Positions 22,238 through 30,379 of a stretch of DNA of 54,465 nt are shown here, in pieces (position 1 is the stretch's first letter; every line of letters begins with the position of its first letter). Under the pieces are notes generated by a model. The model saw only the letters and a list, made by a program, of their open reading frames with translations, searched no databases and was not told where the DNA came from. This stretch comes from Dechloromonas sp. CZR5 (GTDB lineage: Bacteria; Pseudomonadota; Gammaproteobacteria; Burkholderiales; Rhodocyclaceae). A program made the position numbers and the translations under genes. The stretch covers positions 1 through 54,465 of the forward strand of contig NZ_VUYQ01000013.1 in assembly GCF_008711155.1 (NCBI RefSeq), in the 5' to 3' direction.

Positions 22238-23989
22238 TTGCGCATATTTCGCGATGTGATGGACGGAACGAATCATTGCCCTGACGGCGGATCTGCATGG
22301 AATCCAGGCATCGGCACGGAAATCCCGGGCGAGTTTCGATCGCTGGAGACAATCTTCCGCCCGGAGTGCGTTTCCAGCAATCCCGATGAAGTCAAGGAAC
22401 TCGCGGGCCTGACCGGTCTGCCGTACGAGGAACTGACGGTGTTTCGTCCGGCGCGGCTGGCGCTGCACGAAGTCATCATACGGGTTACGGCGGACATCGC
22501 CGTGAGCGAAGGCGCGACCGAGGAAGTATTCGGCCGCAACTTCCGCCGGATTGCCGGGCAGATCCGTGATCAGTACATCGCGGCCCACATGGAGGCAATC
22601 GAATGCTCCTACGCCGATCTGCGTTTGCGCGCCGATGCCTGTGTACGGCAAATACTCGAAGAAACCCTCTATCCGCCGCCCGTGCAGCCAGAATCGTGGC
22701 CATTCCCGTTCAATCTCTTGCGGCGGCCCAAAAGAAAGCCGCCGCGACCTCCCGAATCGCTTGCAGAGCACGAGCACCGGGTCATCCTGGGGTACAAGGC
22801 GGCGGGTTTTTCAACGGACGACCCTTTGCGACGGGCTGTATTCAAGAGCCTGTACCGCGTTCTTGGTGCGATCGCCGGTCGACACGGAAGCCTCGGCGCG
22901 AACCGGGATCTGCTGGCGATGCTGGTAAGCCGGCACGTCTGCAACAGCTATGGCAGCAAACTCATTGGTCAGGCGATCGGGCCGTTCATCGACGCGGCAA
23001 TCGAGCGGGAGGCTTATACCCGCGTTCCCAATCGTGCGGCGCCCATCCTGATCAGCGTCAAAGGCGCATCGGCTGCTGGAAAGAGCTCGTTGCGGCCGAT
23101 GCTCAAACAGATGATGCGCGAGCAAGGAATAGAACCGGACGGTTACGTTACCATCAGCCCCGATGTCTGGCGGCGCATGCTTCTCGACTACGGGTCCCTC
23201 GGCCCGGCTTACAAGTACGCGGGCCACCTGACCGGCCGCGAGTTGATGGTCATCGACGGTAAACTCGACCGCTACATCCGCGACAAGGCCAACCGGGCCC
23301 AGGCAATCCCGCACTTCTTTGTCGATCGGTTCCGCTTTGACAGCTTCTCCACCGAGTCGGTCGCCCGGGTGTTGCACGATACCTACGCCAAGTACGTGGA
23401 CACCTTGTACATGTATTTTGTCGTCACGCCTCCCGAGGAAACGGTCGAGCGCGGCTGGCAGCGGGCGGTCGAGCGCGGACGCTACAAGGCGGTGGAGGAC
23501 TTCCTCGGCCACAGCGTCGAGGCCTACACGGGCATGCCGAAGATCCTCTTCAAGTGGCTTGCCAGCCCACGCCCCGCGTACCGCTACTTCTTTCTGGACA
23601 ACCGGGTGCCGAAGGGGACGTTTCCAAAGACCATCGCCTTCGGAAATCGGGCCGAGATCACGATTTATGATCCGGTGGCGTTCATCAACATCGAGCGTTA
23701 CCAAAAAATCGATGTGAATGCGCGCACACGCGAGGAGGTCTACCCGGCGGCGCATATCATGGACGTCGTCTGGAACGCCGGCTTTCTGAAAGAATGCGTC
23801 AGGCGGATCGCGGTCGTAAATTTCGCGGACGCAGCGAGCGACACCGTCTACGCCCGAGCACGGAATGGAAGCTTCGAAGTGCTCGACAAGGCGACGCTCG
23901 CCCGGGCCCTGAATGACGAGGAAACGGCCGCCGTCATTTGCCAACTTGCGCCCGGCCTCCTCCTCGAATGCAGGCAAGCAACCCAGTGA
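22238..23989 (+). CDS. Unrecognised P-loop kinase-like protein (zeta-toxin-type fold possible)
   Basis: I do not recognise this 583-residue protein by name. Residues 1-250 are helical and without motifs I know. Near 268-285 there is a clear Walker A motif, ISVKGASAAGKSSL, followed by segments arranged as in AAA_33/zeta-toxin-like kinases: a TISPDVWRR strand, FFVDRFRFDSF, and YFVVTPPEETVERGW. ATP- or GTP-dependent phosphorylation of a small molecule, protein or sugar nucleotide is possible, but this is inference. It starts 31 bases after pntB behind AAAGGAG; the TTG at 22238 fits that site, while an ATG at 22259 is the alternative. No antitoxin-like partner is present, so a toxin role is unlikely. 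Confidence 0.6.
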   Translation: MRIFRDVMDGTNHCPDGGSAWNPGIGTEIPGEFRSLETIFRPECVSSNPDEVKELAGLTGLPYEELTVFRPARLALHEVIIRVTADIAVSEGATEEVFGRNFRRIAGQIRDQYIAAHMEAIECSYADLRLRADACVRQILEETLYPPPVQPESWPFPFNLLRRPKRKPPRPPESLAEHEHRVILGYKAAGFSTDDPLRRAVFKSLYRVLGAIAGRHGSLGANRDLLAMLVSRHVCNSYGSKLIGQAIGPFIDAAIEREAYTRVPNRAAPILISVKGASAAGKSSLRPMLKQMMREQGIEPDGYVTISPDVWRRMLLDYGSLGPAYKYAGHLTGRELMVIDGKLDRYIRDKANRAQAIPHFFVDRFRFDSFSTESVARVLHDTYAKYVDTLYMYFVVTPPEETVERGWQRAVERGRYKAVEDFLGHSVEAYTGMPKILFKWLASPRPAYRYFFLDNRVPKGTFPKTIAFGNRAEITIYDPVAFINIERYQKIDVNARTREEVYPAAHIMDVVWNAGFLKECVRRIAVVNFADAASDTVYARARNGSFEVLDKATLARALNDEETAAVICQLAPGLLLECRQATQ

Positions 23990-24322
23990 GGGCGGTCTTG
24001 AAGTTACCCAACAAGGCGTCCCCTTGGTCTATGCATTGATCCAGCGATTCAAGCAGATGGCGCTACGCGGCTCTCACGCGAGTTTGGTCCGACTGCACAG
24101 ACCCTCATTACAGTAACAGGCTCGCCCAGGTTGCCCGGGATGCGGGCAAACCCCTGCCCACCCATGTGCAAACGGATCTTGTACTTCCAGAGTGTCCTGG
24201 ACTAGGCTAGCAAAGGGGCGTTGTCGGGGGATGATACTTACCCGCTGCAAAGCTCACGAGCGCAGTCGCTACTCTGGGGGAGTGACCCCCCATAGCCACA
24301 CGATCGCAGAGAAGGGAGCACC
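23990..24322. other. Intergenic region before the group 1h hydrogenase
   Basis: About 330 bases without a convincing gene. A perfect 7-bp stem (TTGCCCG / CGGGCAA at 24131-24149, loop of five) could be a weak terminator or protein site, but no T-run follows. The promoter of the second hydrogenase operon should be here; I could not identify a convincing -24/-12 or -35/-10 pair. An AGAAGGGAG ribosome site precedes the ATG at 24323. Confidence 0.4.
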
Positions 24323-25387
24323 ATGGCACATGCATCATCTTCCATCCCCTATGGGCGCAAGACCCAGACCGCACCGGCCCTGGCAGAAGTCCACATCCTG
24401 TGGATCACGGCAGGGCTCGGCTGTGATGGCGATACCATCTCCATCACCGCCGCCACCCAGCCCAGCATCGAGGACATTGTCCTGGGGGCGATCCCCGGCC
24501 TCCCAAAGGTCCACTTGCACAACCCGGTCCTCGCCTATGAAAACGGCGACGAGTGGATGGCCTGGTGGCACAGGGCCGACCGGGGCGAGATCGAGAACTT
24601 CATCCTGGTGGTCGAAGGCTCCATCCCCAATGAGCGGATCAAGGCTGAGGGTTACTGGGCTGCCATGGGTGTGGATGAGAAGACCGGGCAGCCCATCACC
24701 ACCGCGGAGTGGCTGGATCGTCTAGCCCCCAAGGCCTTGGCCGTAGTGGGCGCCGGCACCTGTGCCGCCTACGGCGGGATTCATGCCATGGCCGGCAATC
24801 CCACCGGCTGCATGGGTTTAGCCGATTACCTGGGGTGGGACTGGAAGTCGAAGATCGGTATCCCCATCGTCAATGTCCCCGGCTGCCCGGTCCAGCCGGA
24901 CAATTTCATGGAAACGCTCCTGTATCTGCTCTATCAGCTCGCCGGACGCGCCCCCATGATCCCGCTGGACCAAGCCCTGAGGCCCAAGTGGTTATTCGAC
25001 AGGAGCGTGCACGATAACTGTCCTCGAGCTGGCTACTACGAGCAGGCGAACTTCGCCAGGGAATACGGCTCGCCCAAGTGTCTCGTCAAGCTGGGGTGCT
25101 GGGGGCCTGTGGTGCAGTGCAACGTACCGAAGCGCGGCTGGATGGACGGCATCGGCGGCTGCCCCAACGTGGGCGGCATCTGCATTGGTTGCACCATGCC
25201 GGGGTTTCCGGACAAGTTCATGCCCTTCATGGACCCGCCCCCCGGGGCCGCCCTGTCCTCGAAGCTGATCCAACCGTACGGCCGGCTGATTCGGGCACTG
25301 CGCCGGCTCACCAACTCCACCCTCAACAAGGAACCCAAGTGGCGCCACAAGCGTGCGGAGCTTACCACTGGCTACAAGGCGAAATGA
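24323..25387 (+). CDS. hofK: Group 1h (actinobacterial-type) [NiFe] hydrogenase small subunit
   Basis: The 354-residue subunit lacks a Tat signal peptide, which separates it from group 1d membrane-bound enzymes. Near the N-terminus the proximal-cluster motif is GLGCDGD: Cys34 is kept but Asp37 stands where other enzymes have Cys. This three-Cys, one-Asp ligation is the hallmark of group 1h (formerly group 5) high-affinity hydrogenases. Later Cys motifs (GAGTCAAYGG, PGCPVQP, a Cys-rich CPNVGGICIGCTMPGF) supply the remaining clusters. Homologues are HofK of R. eutropha and HhyS of actinobacteria, which oxidise H2 under air. Confidence 0.92.
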   Translation: MAHASSSIPYGRKTQTAPALAEVHILWITAGLGCDGDTISITAATQPSIEDIVLGAIPGLPKVHLHNPVLAYENGDEWMAWWHRADRGEIENFILVVEGSIPNERIKAEGYWAAMGVDEKTGQPITTAEWLDRLAPKALAVVGAGTCAAYGGIHAMAGNPTGCMGLADYLGWDWKSKIGIPIVNVPGCPVQPDNFMETLLYLLYQLAGRAPMIPLDQALRPKWLFDRSVHDNCPRAGYYEQANFAREYGSPKCLVKLGCWGPVVQCNVPKRGWMDGIGGCPNVGGICIGCTMPGFPDKFMPFMDPPPGAALSSKLIQPYGRLIRALRRLTNSTLNKEPKWRHKRAELTTGYKAK

Positions 25388-25426
25388 TGTACAGCAGCAG
25401 CTTTGGCCAAGCCTGGGAGAGAGACC

Positions 25427-27229
25427 ATGTCCACTGTGCCGGAAAGCGGACCGACCAAGACCATTACTTCGAACCAACTGGTGGAGATGAGCTGGGATCC
25501 GATCACACGGATCGTGGGGAGCCTGGGGATCTACACCAAGATCGACTTCGGGAATCGCCGCGTTGCCGAGTGCCACAGCACCTCATCCATCTTTCGCGGC
25601 TACAGCATCTTCATGCGGAACAAGGACCCCCGGGATGCCCACTTCATCACCAGCCGCATCTGCGGCATCTGCGGCGACAACCATGCCACCTGCGCCGTCT
25701 ACACCCAGAACATGGCCTTCGGGGTGAAGCCGCCGCCCTTGGCCGAGTGGATCATCAACCTCGGTGAGGCTGCCGAGTACATGTTCGACCACTGCCTCTA
25801 TCAGGACAACTTGGTGGGAGTCGACTTCTGCGAGCAGATGGTCAAGGAAACCAACCCAGGCCTGCTGGCCCGAGCCGAGCAGACCGAGTCACCCCATGCC
25901 CACCTGCACGGCTATCACACCATCGCCGAAATCATGCGGGCCCTCAATCCCTTCAGCGGCGATTTCTACCGCGAATCCCTGCAGATGAGCCGCCTGACCC
26001 GGGAGATGTTCTGCCTGATGGAAGGGCGCCATGTCCACCCCTCGACGCTCTATCCAGGCGGCGTGGGGACGATGGCCACGGTCCAAGTGTTCACCGATTA
26101 TCTGACACGGCTGATGAGGTACGTCGAGTTCATGAAGAAGGTGGTGCCCCTGCACGATGACTTGTTCGACTTCTTCTACCAGGCCTTGCCGGGCTACGAG
26201 GAGGTGGGCAAGCGGCGGGTATTGCTTGGCTGCTGGGGGGCGTTCCAGGACCCTGCGGCCTGCGACTACGACTACAAGACCATGAGCCAATGGGGGCGCG
26301 CCATGTTCGTTACCCCGGGCGTGGTGATTGACAACGACCTGGTCACCACCGACCTGGTGGAGATCAACCTGCAGATGCGCATCCTGCTGGGCAGCTCCTT
26401 CTATGACGGCTGGGAGAGCAGGGAAGGATTCGTCAAGACCGACCCTCTGGGCAACCCGGTTGATCAACTCCATCCCTGGAACCAGACCACCATTCCACGG
26501 CCGCAGAAGCGCGACTTTGACGACAAGTACACCTGGGTCATGTCGCCGCGCTGGCTTGATAAGCGCAGCGGCGATCACTTGGCGCTGGATACCGGCGGGG
26601 GGGCCCTCGCCAGGCTGTGGGTGACAGCCTTGGCCGGGCTGGTGGATATCGGTTACATCAAGGCAACCGGCCAGAGTGTGAAGATCTATCTGCCGAAGAC
26701 CGCGTTGCTGCCGGAGGTCGAATTCGAGTGGCGGATCCCGCAGTGGAGCAATACCCTCGAGCGCGATCGCGCGCGCACCTATTTTCAGGCGTATGCGGCG
26801 GCCGCGGCCCTTTACTTCGTCGAGCGGGCCTTGGAGGAGGTCCGCGCAGGCCGGACCGAGACCTGGACCGCGTTCAAGGTCCCCCAAGAGGCTATCGGCT
26901 GCGGCTTTCACGAGGCGGTGCGCGGCGTGTTGTCCCACCACATGGTGATCCGTGATGGCAAGATCGCCAACTACCATCCCTACCCGCCGACCCCTTGGAA
27001 CGCCAGCCCGCGGGATATCTATGGCACACCGGGTCCCTTTGAGGATGCTGTGCAGAACACACCGATTTTCGAGGAAAACGGAATGGGCAAATTCAAGGGC
27101 GTCGACATCATGCGCACCGTGCGCAGCTTCGATCCCTGTTTGCCCTGTGGGGTCCATATGTACCTGGGCAAGGGGAGGACGCTCGAGACCATCCACTCGC
27201 CCACCTTCGGCCGGGCGTCCAAGTCGTGA
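25427..27229 (+). CDS. hofG: Group 1h [NiFe] hydrogenase large subunit
   Basis: The catalytic subunit is 600 residues from the ATG at 25427, chosen over an upstream TTG because GGGAGAGAGACC precedes it. L1 is RICGICGDNH (Cys79, Cys82) and L2 is DPCLPCGVH (Cys571, Cys574, His577). A 23-residue tail beginning MYLGKG should be cut off by the protease encoded at 29542. The GDNH form of L1 is typical of group 1h enzymes and differs from HoxH (FVSHH). It lies 39 bases after the small-subunit gene. The usual HucE or HucM-type extra subunits of mycobacteria are not between the two. Confidence 0.93.
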   Translation: MSTVPESGPTKTITSNQLVEMSWDPITRIVGSLGIYTKIDFGNRRVAECHSTSSIFRGYSIFMRNKDPRDAHFITSRICGICGDNHATCAVYTQNMAFGVKPPPLAEWIINLGEAAEYMFDHCLYQDNLVGVDFCEQMVKETNPGLLARAEQTESPHAHLHGYHTIAEIMRALNPFSGDFYRESLQMSRLTREMFCLMEGRHVHPSTLYPGGVGTMATVQVFTDYLTRLMRYVEFMKKVVPLHDDLFDFFYQALPGYEEVGKRRVLLGCWGAFQDPAACDYDYKTMSQWGRAMFVTPGVVIDNDLVTTDLVEINLQMRILLGSSFYDGWESREGFVKTDPLGNPVDQLHPWNQTTIPRPQKRDFDDKYTWVMSPRWLDKRSGDHLALDTGGGALARLWVTALAGLVDIGYIKATGQSVKIYLPKTALLPEVEFEWRIPQWSNTLERDRARTYFQAYAAAAALYFVERALEEVRAGRTETWTAFKVPQEAIGCGFHEAVRGVLSHHMVIRDGKIANYHPYPPTPWNASPRDIYGTPGPFEDAVQNTPIFEENGMGKFKGVDIMRTVRSFDPCLPCGVHMYLGKGRTLETIHSPTFGRASKS

Positions 27230-27353
27230 GTCCTCGGCCTGTCCAAGAGGTCCGGGTCCCGATCCCGAGCCTACCCAAACGGGCCGCCGGGCAACGGCAG
27301 GAACCCGGGACTGGTACCCCAGTCTCCGGCACCTTCCAGAGCTTACCGCCAAT

Positions 27354-27542
27354 ATGAGCGCGGCCTATTCCTCTTCACCCCAAGGCTGGGTGGCCATCGA
27401 CCGCTGCTACGAGTTGGTCGGGCTGATCCGCGCCGACTGGCAGGACCTGTCCGGAGGACCGGGGTTCGAGGCGGCCATCCAGGGCTTCTTCACCCGACTC
27501 AAGGCGAGTGCGCATTCGCCGGGGTTGCGATCCCATGCCTGA
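27354..27542 (+). CDS. Small unknown protein of the group 1h hydrogenase operon
   Basis: A 62-codon ORF starts MSAAYSSSPQGWVAIDRCYE and overlaps the next gene by eight bases, which supports translation. It is soluble, with one Cys and a helical middle (LVGLIRADWQDL). I do not recognise a family. Its tight position between the large subunit and the DUF6084-like gene suggests an assembly or electron-transfer helper for this hydrogenase. It could also be a truncated relic. Confidence 0.55.
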   Translation: MSAAYSSSPQGWVAIDRCYELVGLIRADWQDLSGGPGFEAAIQGFFTRLKASAHSPGLRSHA

Positions 27543-28203
27543 GCTCGACTTCCAGGTACTGGGCGCAGAAGTGGCCCGCTACGCTGCCTCACCGCAGCTT
27601 GTCTTCAAGCTGCTGCTAACCGCGGCCGATACCGAGACGCCCATCCACAACGTCATGCTCCAGTGTCAGGTCCGGATAGAGGCCATGCAGCGGCCTTATG
27701 AGCCCCAGGAGCAGGAGAGGCTGCTCGAGCTGTTTGGTGCCCCCGAGCGCTGGAGCCAGACTCTGCACAGCCTGCTCTGGACCTCGACCAGCGCGCTGGT
27801 CCCGCGGTTTCAGGGCAACTGTACGGTCGATTTGCCGGTCCCCTGCAGCTACGACTTCAACGTGGCGGCGACCAAGTACTTCTATGCCTTGGAAACGGGT
27901 GAGGTCCCGCTGACCCTCCTGTTCAGTGGTTCGATCTTCTATGAGGACCCGTGGGGTGGCCTGCAGATCGACCGGATCCATTGGGACAAGGAGGTCTCCT
28001 GTCGTCTTCCCGTGGGGATGTGGCGGGAGATGATGGCCCATTACTACCCCAACAGCGTCTGGCTGGTGGTGCGCCAGGATGTGTTCGACCGACTCTACCA
28101 GTACAAGCGACACCAAGGGCTCGCCACCTGGGAGCAGACCTTGGAACGCCTGTTGGGCCCTGCGGAGAAGCTGACCAAGCATGAATCTCTCCCAAGTGAG
28201 TAA
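27535..28203 (+). CDS. DUF6084-like protein of the group 1h hydrogenase operon
   Basis: The 222-residue soluble protein starts at the ATG MPELDFQVLGAEV. A family of this size and style (start with an L-x-F-x-V strand, central PFQG-like FQGNCTVDLPVPCSYDFN segment, late GGLQIDRIHWDKE) is found almost only beside group 1h hydrogenases, to my memory as DUF6084. No catalytic motif is evident; alternating strands suggest a beta-sandwich binding role, perhaps as chaperone for HofK or HofG. It overlaps the neighbours on both sides (8 and 23 bases). Confidence 0.65.
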   Translation: MPELDFQVLGAEVARYAASPQLVFKLLLTAADTETPIHNVMLQCQVRIEAMQRPYEPQEQERLLELFGAPERWSQTLHSLLWTSTSALVPRFQGNCTVDLPVPCSYDFNVAATKYFYALETGEVPLTLLFSGSIFYEDPWGGLQIDRIHWDKEVSCRLPVGMWREMMAHYYPNSVWLVVRQDVFDRLYQYKRHQGLATWEQTLERLLGPAEKLTKHESLPSE

Positions 28204-29545
28204 GATCGTGGAGGCCGTCCTCTACGAGGGCTACATCCTCTACCCTTATCGGCCGTCGGCGGTGAAGAACCAACAGCGTTGGAGCTTCGGCGGGGTCTAT
28301 CCCCGAGCCTACAGCCAGGCCCAGGGTGGTGCCGAGCCCTACAGCCTGCAGACCCAGTGCCTGCTGCAGGGGACACCGCAGACGGTGCTGCAGATGCTGG
28401 TGCGCTTCCTACACCTCATCGATCGCGAGGTCGGTGCCCTACCGCAGCCGCTGCCGGAACTGGCAGCGGGGGTCGAGCCCCCAATGCATGGGGTCGACCT
28501 GCTCGAGATCGGTGACCGACGCTACTTTCCCTGGCAAGAAGCCCGGGAGCAGACCCTGGCTGTGGCCAGGCTTGGCCTAGATGAACTACTCGACGCCCCT
28601 CAGCGGATTCCCTTTGCCGTTGCCGGTGGTCGCGAGGTGGAGCCCGTACGCGATGCCACGGGCGCGGTCGTGGCCTTGCTGGTGCGAACCTGGCAGGCGC
28701 TGGCCGGTCATGTCGAGATGATGGCGGAGCCAGTCGTAGCGGATGTGTTCCGGATCACGGTGCGGGTCGAAAACCTCACCCAGGTGACCGGGGATCTTGC
28801 CCGGGAGCAGGCCTTGCGGCATGCCCTAGTGTCGACCCATACCATTCTTGGTCTAGAGCAGGGCGCGTTCATATCGTTGCTGGACCCTCCGGGCCCGCTA
28901 CGCGAGGCGGCGGCCTGTTGCGATAACATCGGCGCCTGGCCGGTATTGGTCGGCGAGCCAGGGCAGACCGATACTCTGTTCTCCTCCTCCATCATCCTCT
29001 ACGACTATCCCCGGATCGCCCCCGAGAGCCCGGGCAGCCTCTTCGACAGCACGGAGATCGACGAACTGCTTACACTGCGCATCTTGACCCTGACCGAACA
29101 GGAGCAACGGGAAATGGCAGCGGTGGACGAGCATGCCCGTGCGCTGCTGGAGCGGACCCGGTCCCTGTCCCAGGCGCAGTTGCAGCGGCTGCACGGCACG
29201 ATGCGCGGTATCCGCCCGGGAGCGGACGATGCGGCAGATGCCTGGATCGGCTGGGATGACACGGTACGGCTGGCCCGCTGGCAGGTGGGTGGTGTCGAGC
29301 TCAAGGCCGGGGATCGCGTCCGCCTGCATCCCGGAGTCGGTGCCGATATCCTGGACTTGGCGCTAGCGGGCAAGGAGGCCATCGTCGAAGGCATCGAACG
29401 CGACCTGGAGGGCCAAGTCCACATCGCGGTGGTGGTGGATGAGGATCCCGGCAAGGATCTGGGGATGCAGCGGCTGCCCGGTCACCGGTTCTTCTTTTCT
29501 CCGGAGGAGATCGAGCCGCTCGCCAGCAACGGAGCGCGGCGGTGA
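28181..29545 (+). CDS. Unknown 454-residue protein conserved with group 1h hydrogenases
   Basis: A soluble 454-residue protein beginning MNLSQVSKIVEAVLYEGYIL. It has no Cys clusters or transmembrane segments. It has a YPYRPSAVKNQQRW segment near residue 21, an acidic C-terminal third (DILDLALAGKEAIVEGIE) and an ending with FFFSPEEIEPL. I recall long uncharacterised proteins with the same opening in actinobacterial and Ralstonia group 1h clusters, but no function. The 23-base overlap with the gene before and four-base overlap with the protease after it imply one transcript and a maturation or assembly role. Confidence 0.65.
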   Translation: MNLSQVSKIVEAVLYEGYILYPYRPSAVKNQQRWSFGGVYPRAYSQAQGGAEPYSLQTQCLLQGTPQTVLQMLVRFLHLIDREVGALPQPLPELAAGVEPPMHGVDLLEIGDRRYFPWQEAREQTLAVARLGLDELLDAPQRIPFAVAGGREVEPVRDATGAVVALLVRTWQALAGHVEMMAEPVVADVFRITVRVENLTQVTGDLAREQALRHALVSTHTILGLEQGAFISLLDPPGPLREAAACCDNIGAWPVLVGEPGQTDTLFSSSIILYDYPRIAPESPGSLFDSTEIDELLTLRILTLTEQEQREMAAVDEHARALLERTRSLSQAQLQRLHGTMRGIRPGADDAADAWIGWDDTVRLARWQVGGVELKAGDRVRLHPGVGADILDLALAGKEAIVEGIERDLEGQVHIAVVVDEDPGKDLGMQRLPGHRFFFSPEEIEPLASNGARR

Positions 29546-30051
29546 GCGAGAAACCCATCCTCATCGCCGGCATCGGCAACATCTTCCTCGGCGACGATGC
29601 CTTCGGGGTCGAGGTCGTCCAGCGTCTGGCCCGACGTCCGCTCCCCCCCGAGGTGGAGGTGGTGGATTTCGGGATACGTGGGCTCGACCTGAGCTATGCG
29701 CTCCTGGATGATTACCGGGCGGCGATCCTGGTGGACACCACCTGCCAGGGCGGCAGACCGGGAACGCTCTACGTGATTGAGCCGGAGCCTGAAACGTCGG
29801 ACGATCCGTCGTTCCAGCATAGGCCGATCTCACCTCACCAGATGGACCCCACCAGCACCCTGCGTTTTGTGCAGACCATGGGCGGAAGCTGCTGCCGGAT
29901 CGTGCTGGTGGCCTGTGAACCGGCCTCGTTTCGCCCGTGGGAGGAAGGGTGGATGGGGCTAAGCGAACCCGTGCTGGCGGCAGTGGATGAGGCGGTGGGG
30001 CTAATCGAATCCATGGTGAAGCAGATGCAGAAGAAATGCAATATGAGGTAG
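29542..30051 (+). CDS. hupD: Hydrogenase maturation protease for the group 1h enzyme
   Basis: The 169-residue endopeptidase of the HupD/HyaD family starts with GTG inside the preceding stop. GIGNIFLGDDAFGVEV near residue 11 carries the nickel-sensing Asp/Glu region, and DFGIRGLDLSY and HQMDP follow as in the family. It should cut the HofG tail after His577. It is distinct from HoxW, as expected when two large subunits with different tails occur together. Confidence 0.9.
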   Translation: MSEKPILIAGIGNIFLGDDAFGVEVVQRLARRPLPPEVEVVDFGIRGLDLSYALLDDYRAAILVDTTCQGGRPGTLYVIEPEPETSDDPSFQHRPISPHQMDPTSTLRFVQTMGGSCCRIVLVACEPASFRPWEEGWMGLSEPVLAAVDEAVGLIESMVKQMQKKCNMR

Positions 30052-30093
30052 GACTTGCCGTCACAATCGATTGTGATGCGAAGGAGGTTTCCT

Positions 30094-30201
30094 ATGAGCG
30101 GGTGGACCCTGTTCTGGATCGTCTTAGTGCTGTTGATCGTGTTCGTGGTTCTGGCCAACTTGCGGGACATCAAGCGCTACATCAAGATTCGCTTGATGTG
30201 A
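30094..30201 (+). CDS. 35-residue membrane microprotein (DUF6893-like)
   Basis: This ORF is too short for ordinary gene finders. It codes for one hydrophobic helix (residues about 6-21: LFWIVLVLLIVFVVLA) followed by a basic tail NLRDIKRYIKIRLM. A near-perfect AAGGAGG site lies six bases before the ATG. Actinobacterial group 1h clusters carry short proteins with the same layout (one helix, then N-L-x-D-I/L-x-R-Y-x-K-I-R), which I recall as DUF6893. A membrane tether for the signal-less hydrogenase, or a quinone-side contact, is a reasonable guess. It ends 26 bases before the IS element. Confidence 0.75.
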   Translation: MSGWTLFWIVLVLLIVFVVLANLRDIKRYIKIRLM

Positions 30202-30213
30202 GAGCGCCGCGAG

Positions 30214-30227
30214 ACCCTGATGATTGG
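30214..30227 (+). repeat. 14-bp direct repeat, left flank of the IS
   Basis: ACCCTGATGATTGG occurs here and again at 31832-31845, on either side of the transposase gene. The pair looks like a target-site duplication from the IS insertion, though 14 bases would be long for this family. Confidence 0.6.
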
Positions 30228-30315
30228 GTGTAGGTCTACGACTGATTGCAAAAACAGCAGGTTGCGACGACACGCATGGTTGATCGAGACGAATTTTGTC
30301 TGACCCGGCTGGAGG

Positions 30316-30379
30316 TGGGCCGATCTCTATGCTAAACGGTAGTTGTCTTGTCGAGAGATCACCACCGGAGATCGGCCCA
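30316..30379 (+). promoter_or_regulatory. Inverted repeat covering the transposase start
   Basis: TGGGCCGATCTC (30316-30327) pairs perfectly with GAGATCGGCCCA (30368-30379). In RNA the right arm hides both the GGAG ribosome site and the A of the ATG. Transcripts entering from outside would fold and be poorly translated, a known way for IS elements to stay quiet. Confidence 0.6.

Noticed and set aside
22238..23989. Zeta toxin of a toxin-antitoxin pair
   Set aside because: The protein is much larger than zeta toxins, no small antitoxin gene is adjacent, and it is linked to pntAB; only the P-loop kinase fold is retained as a possibility.
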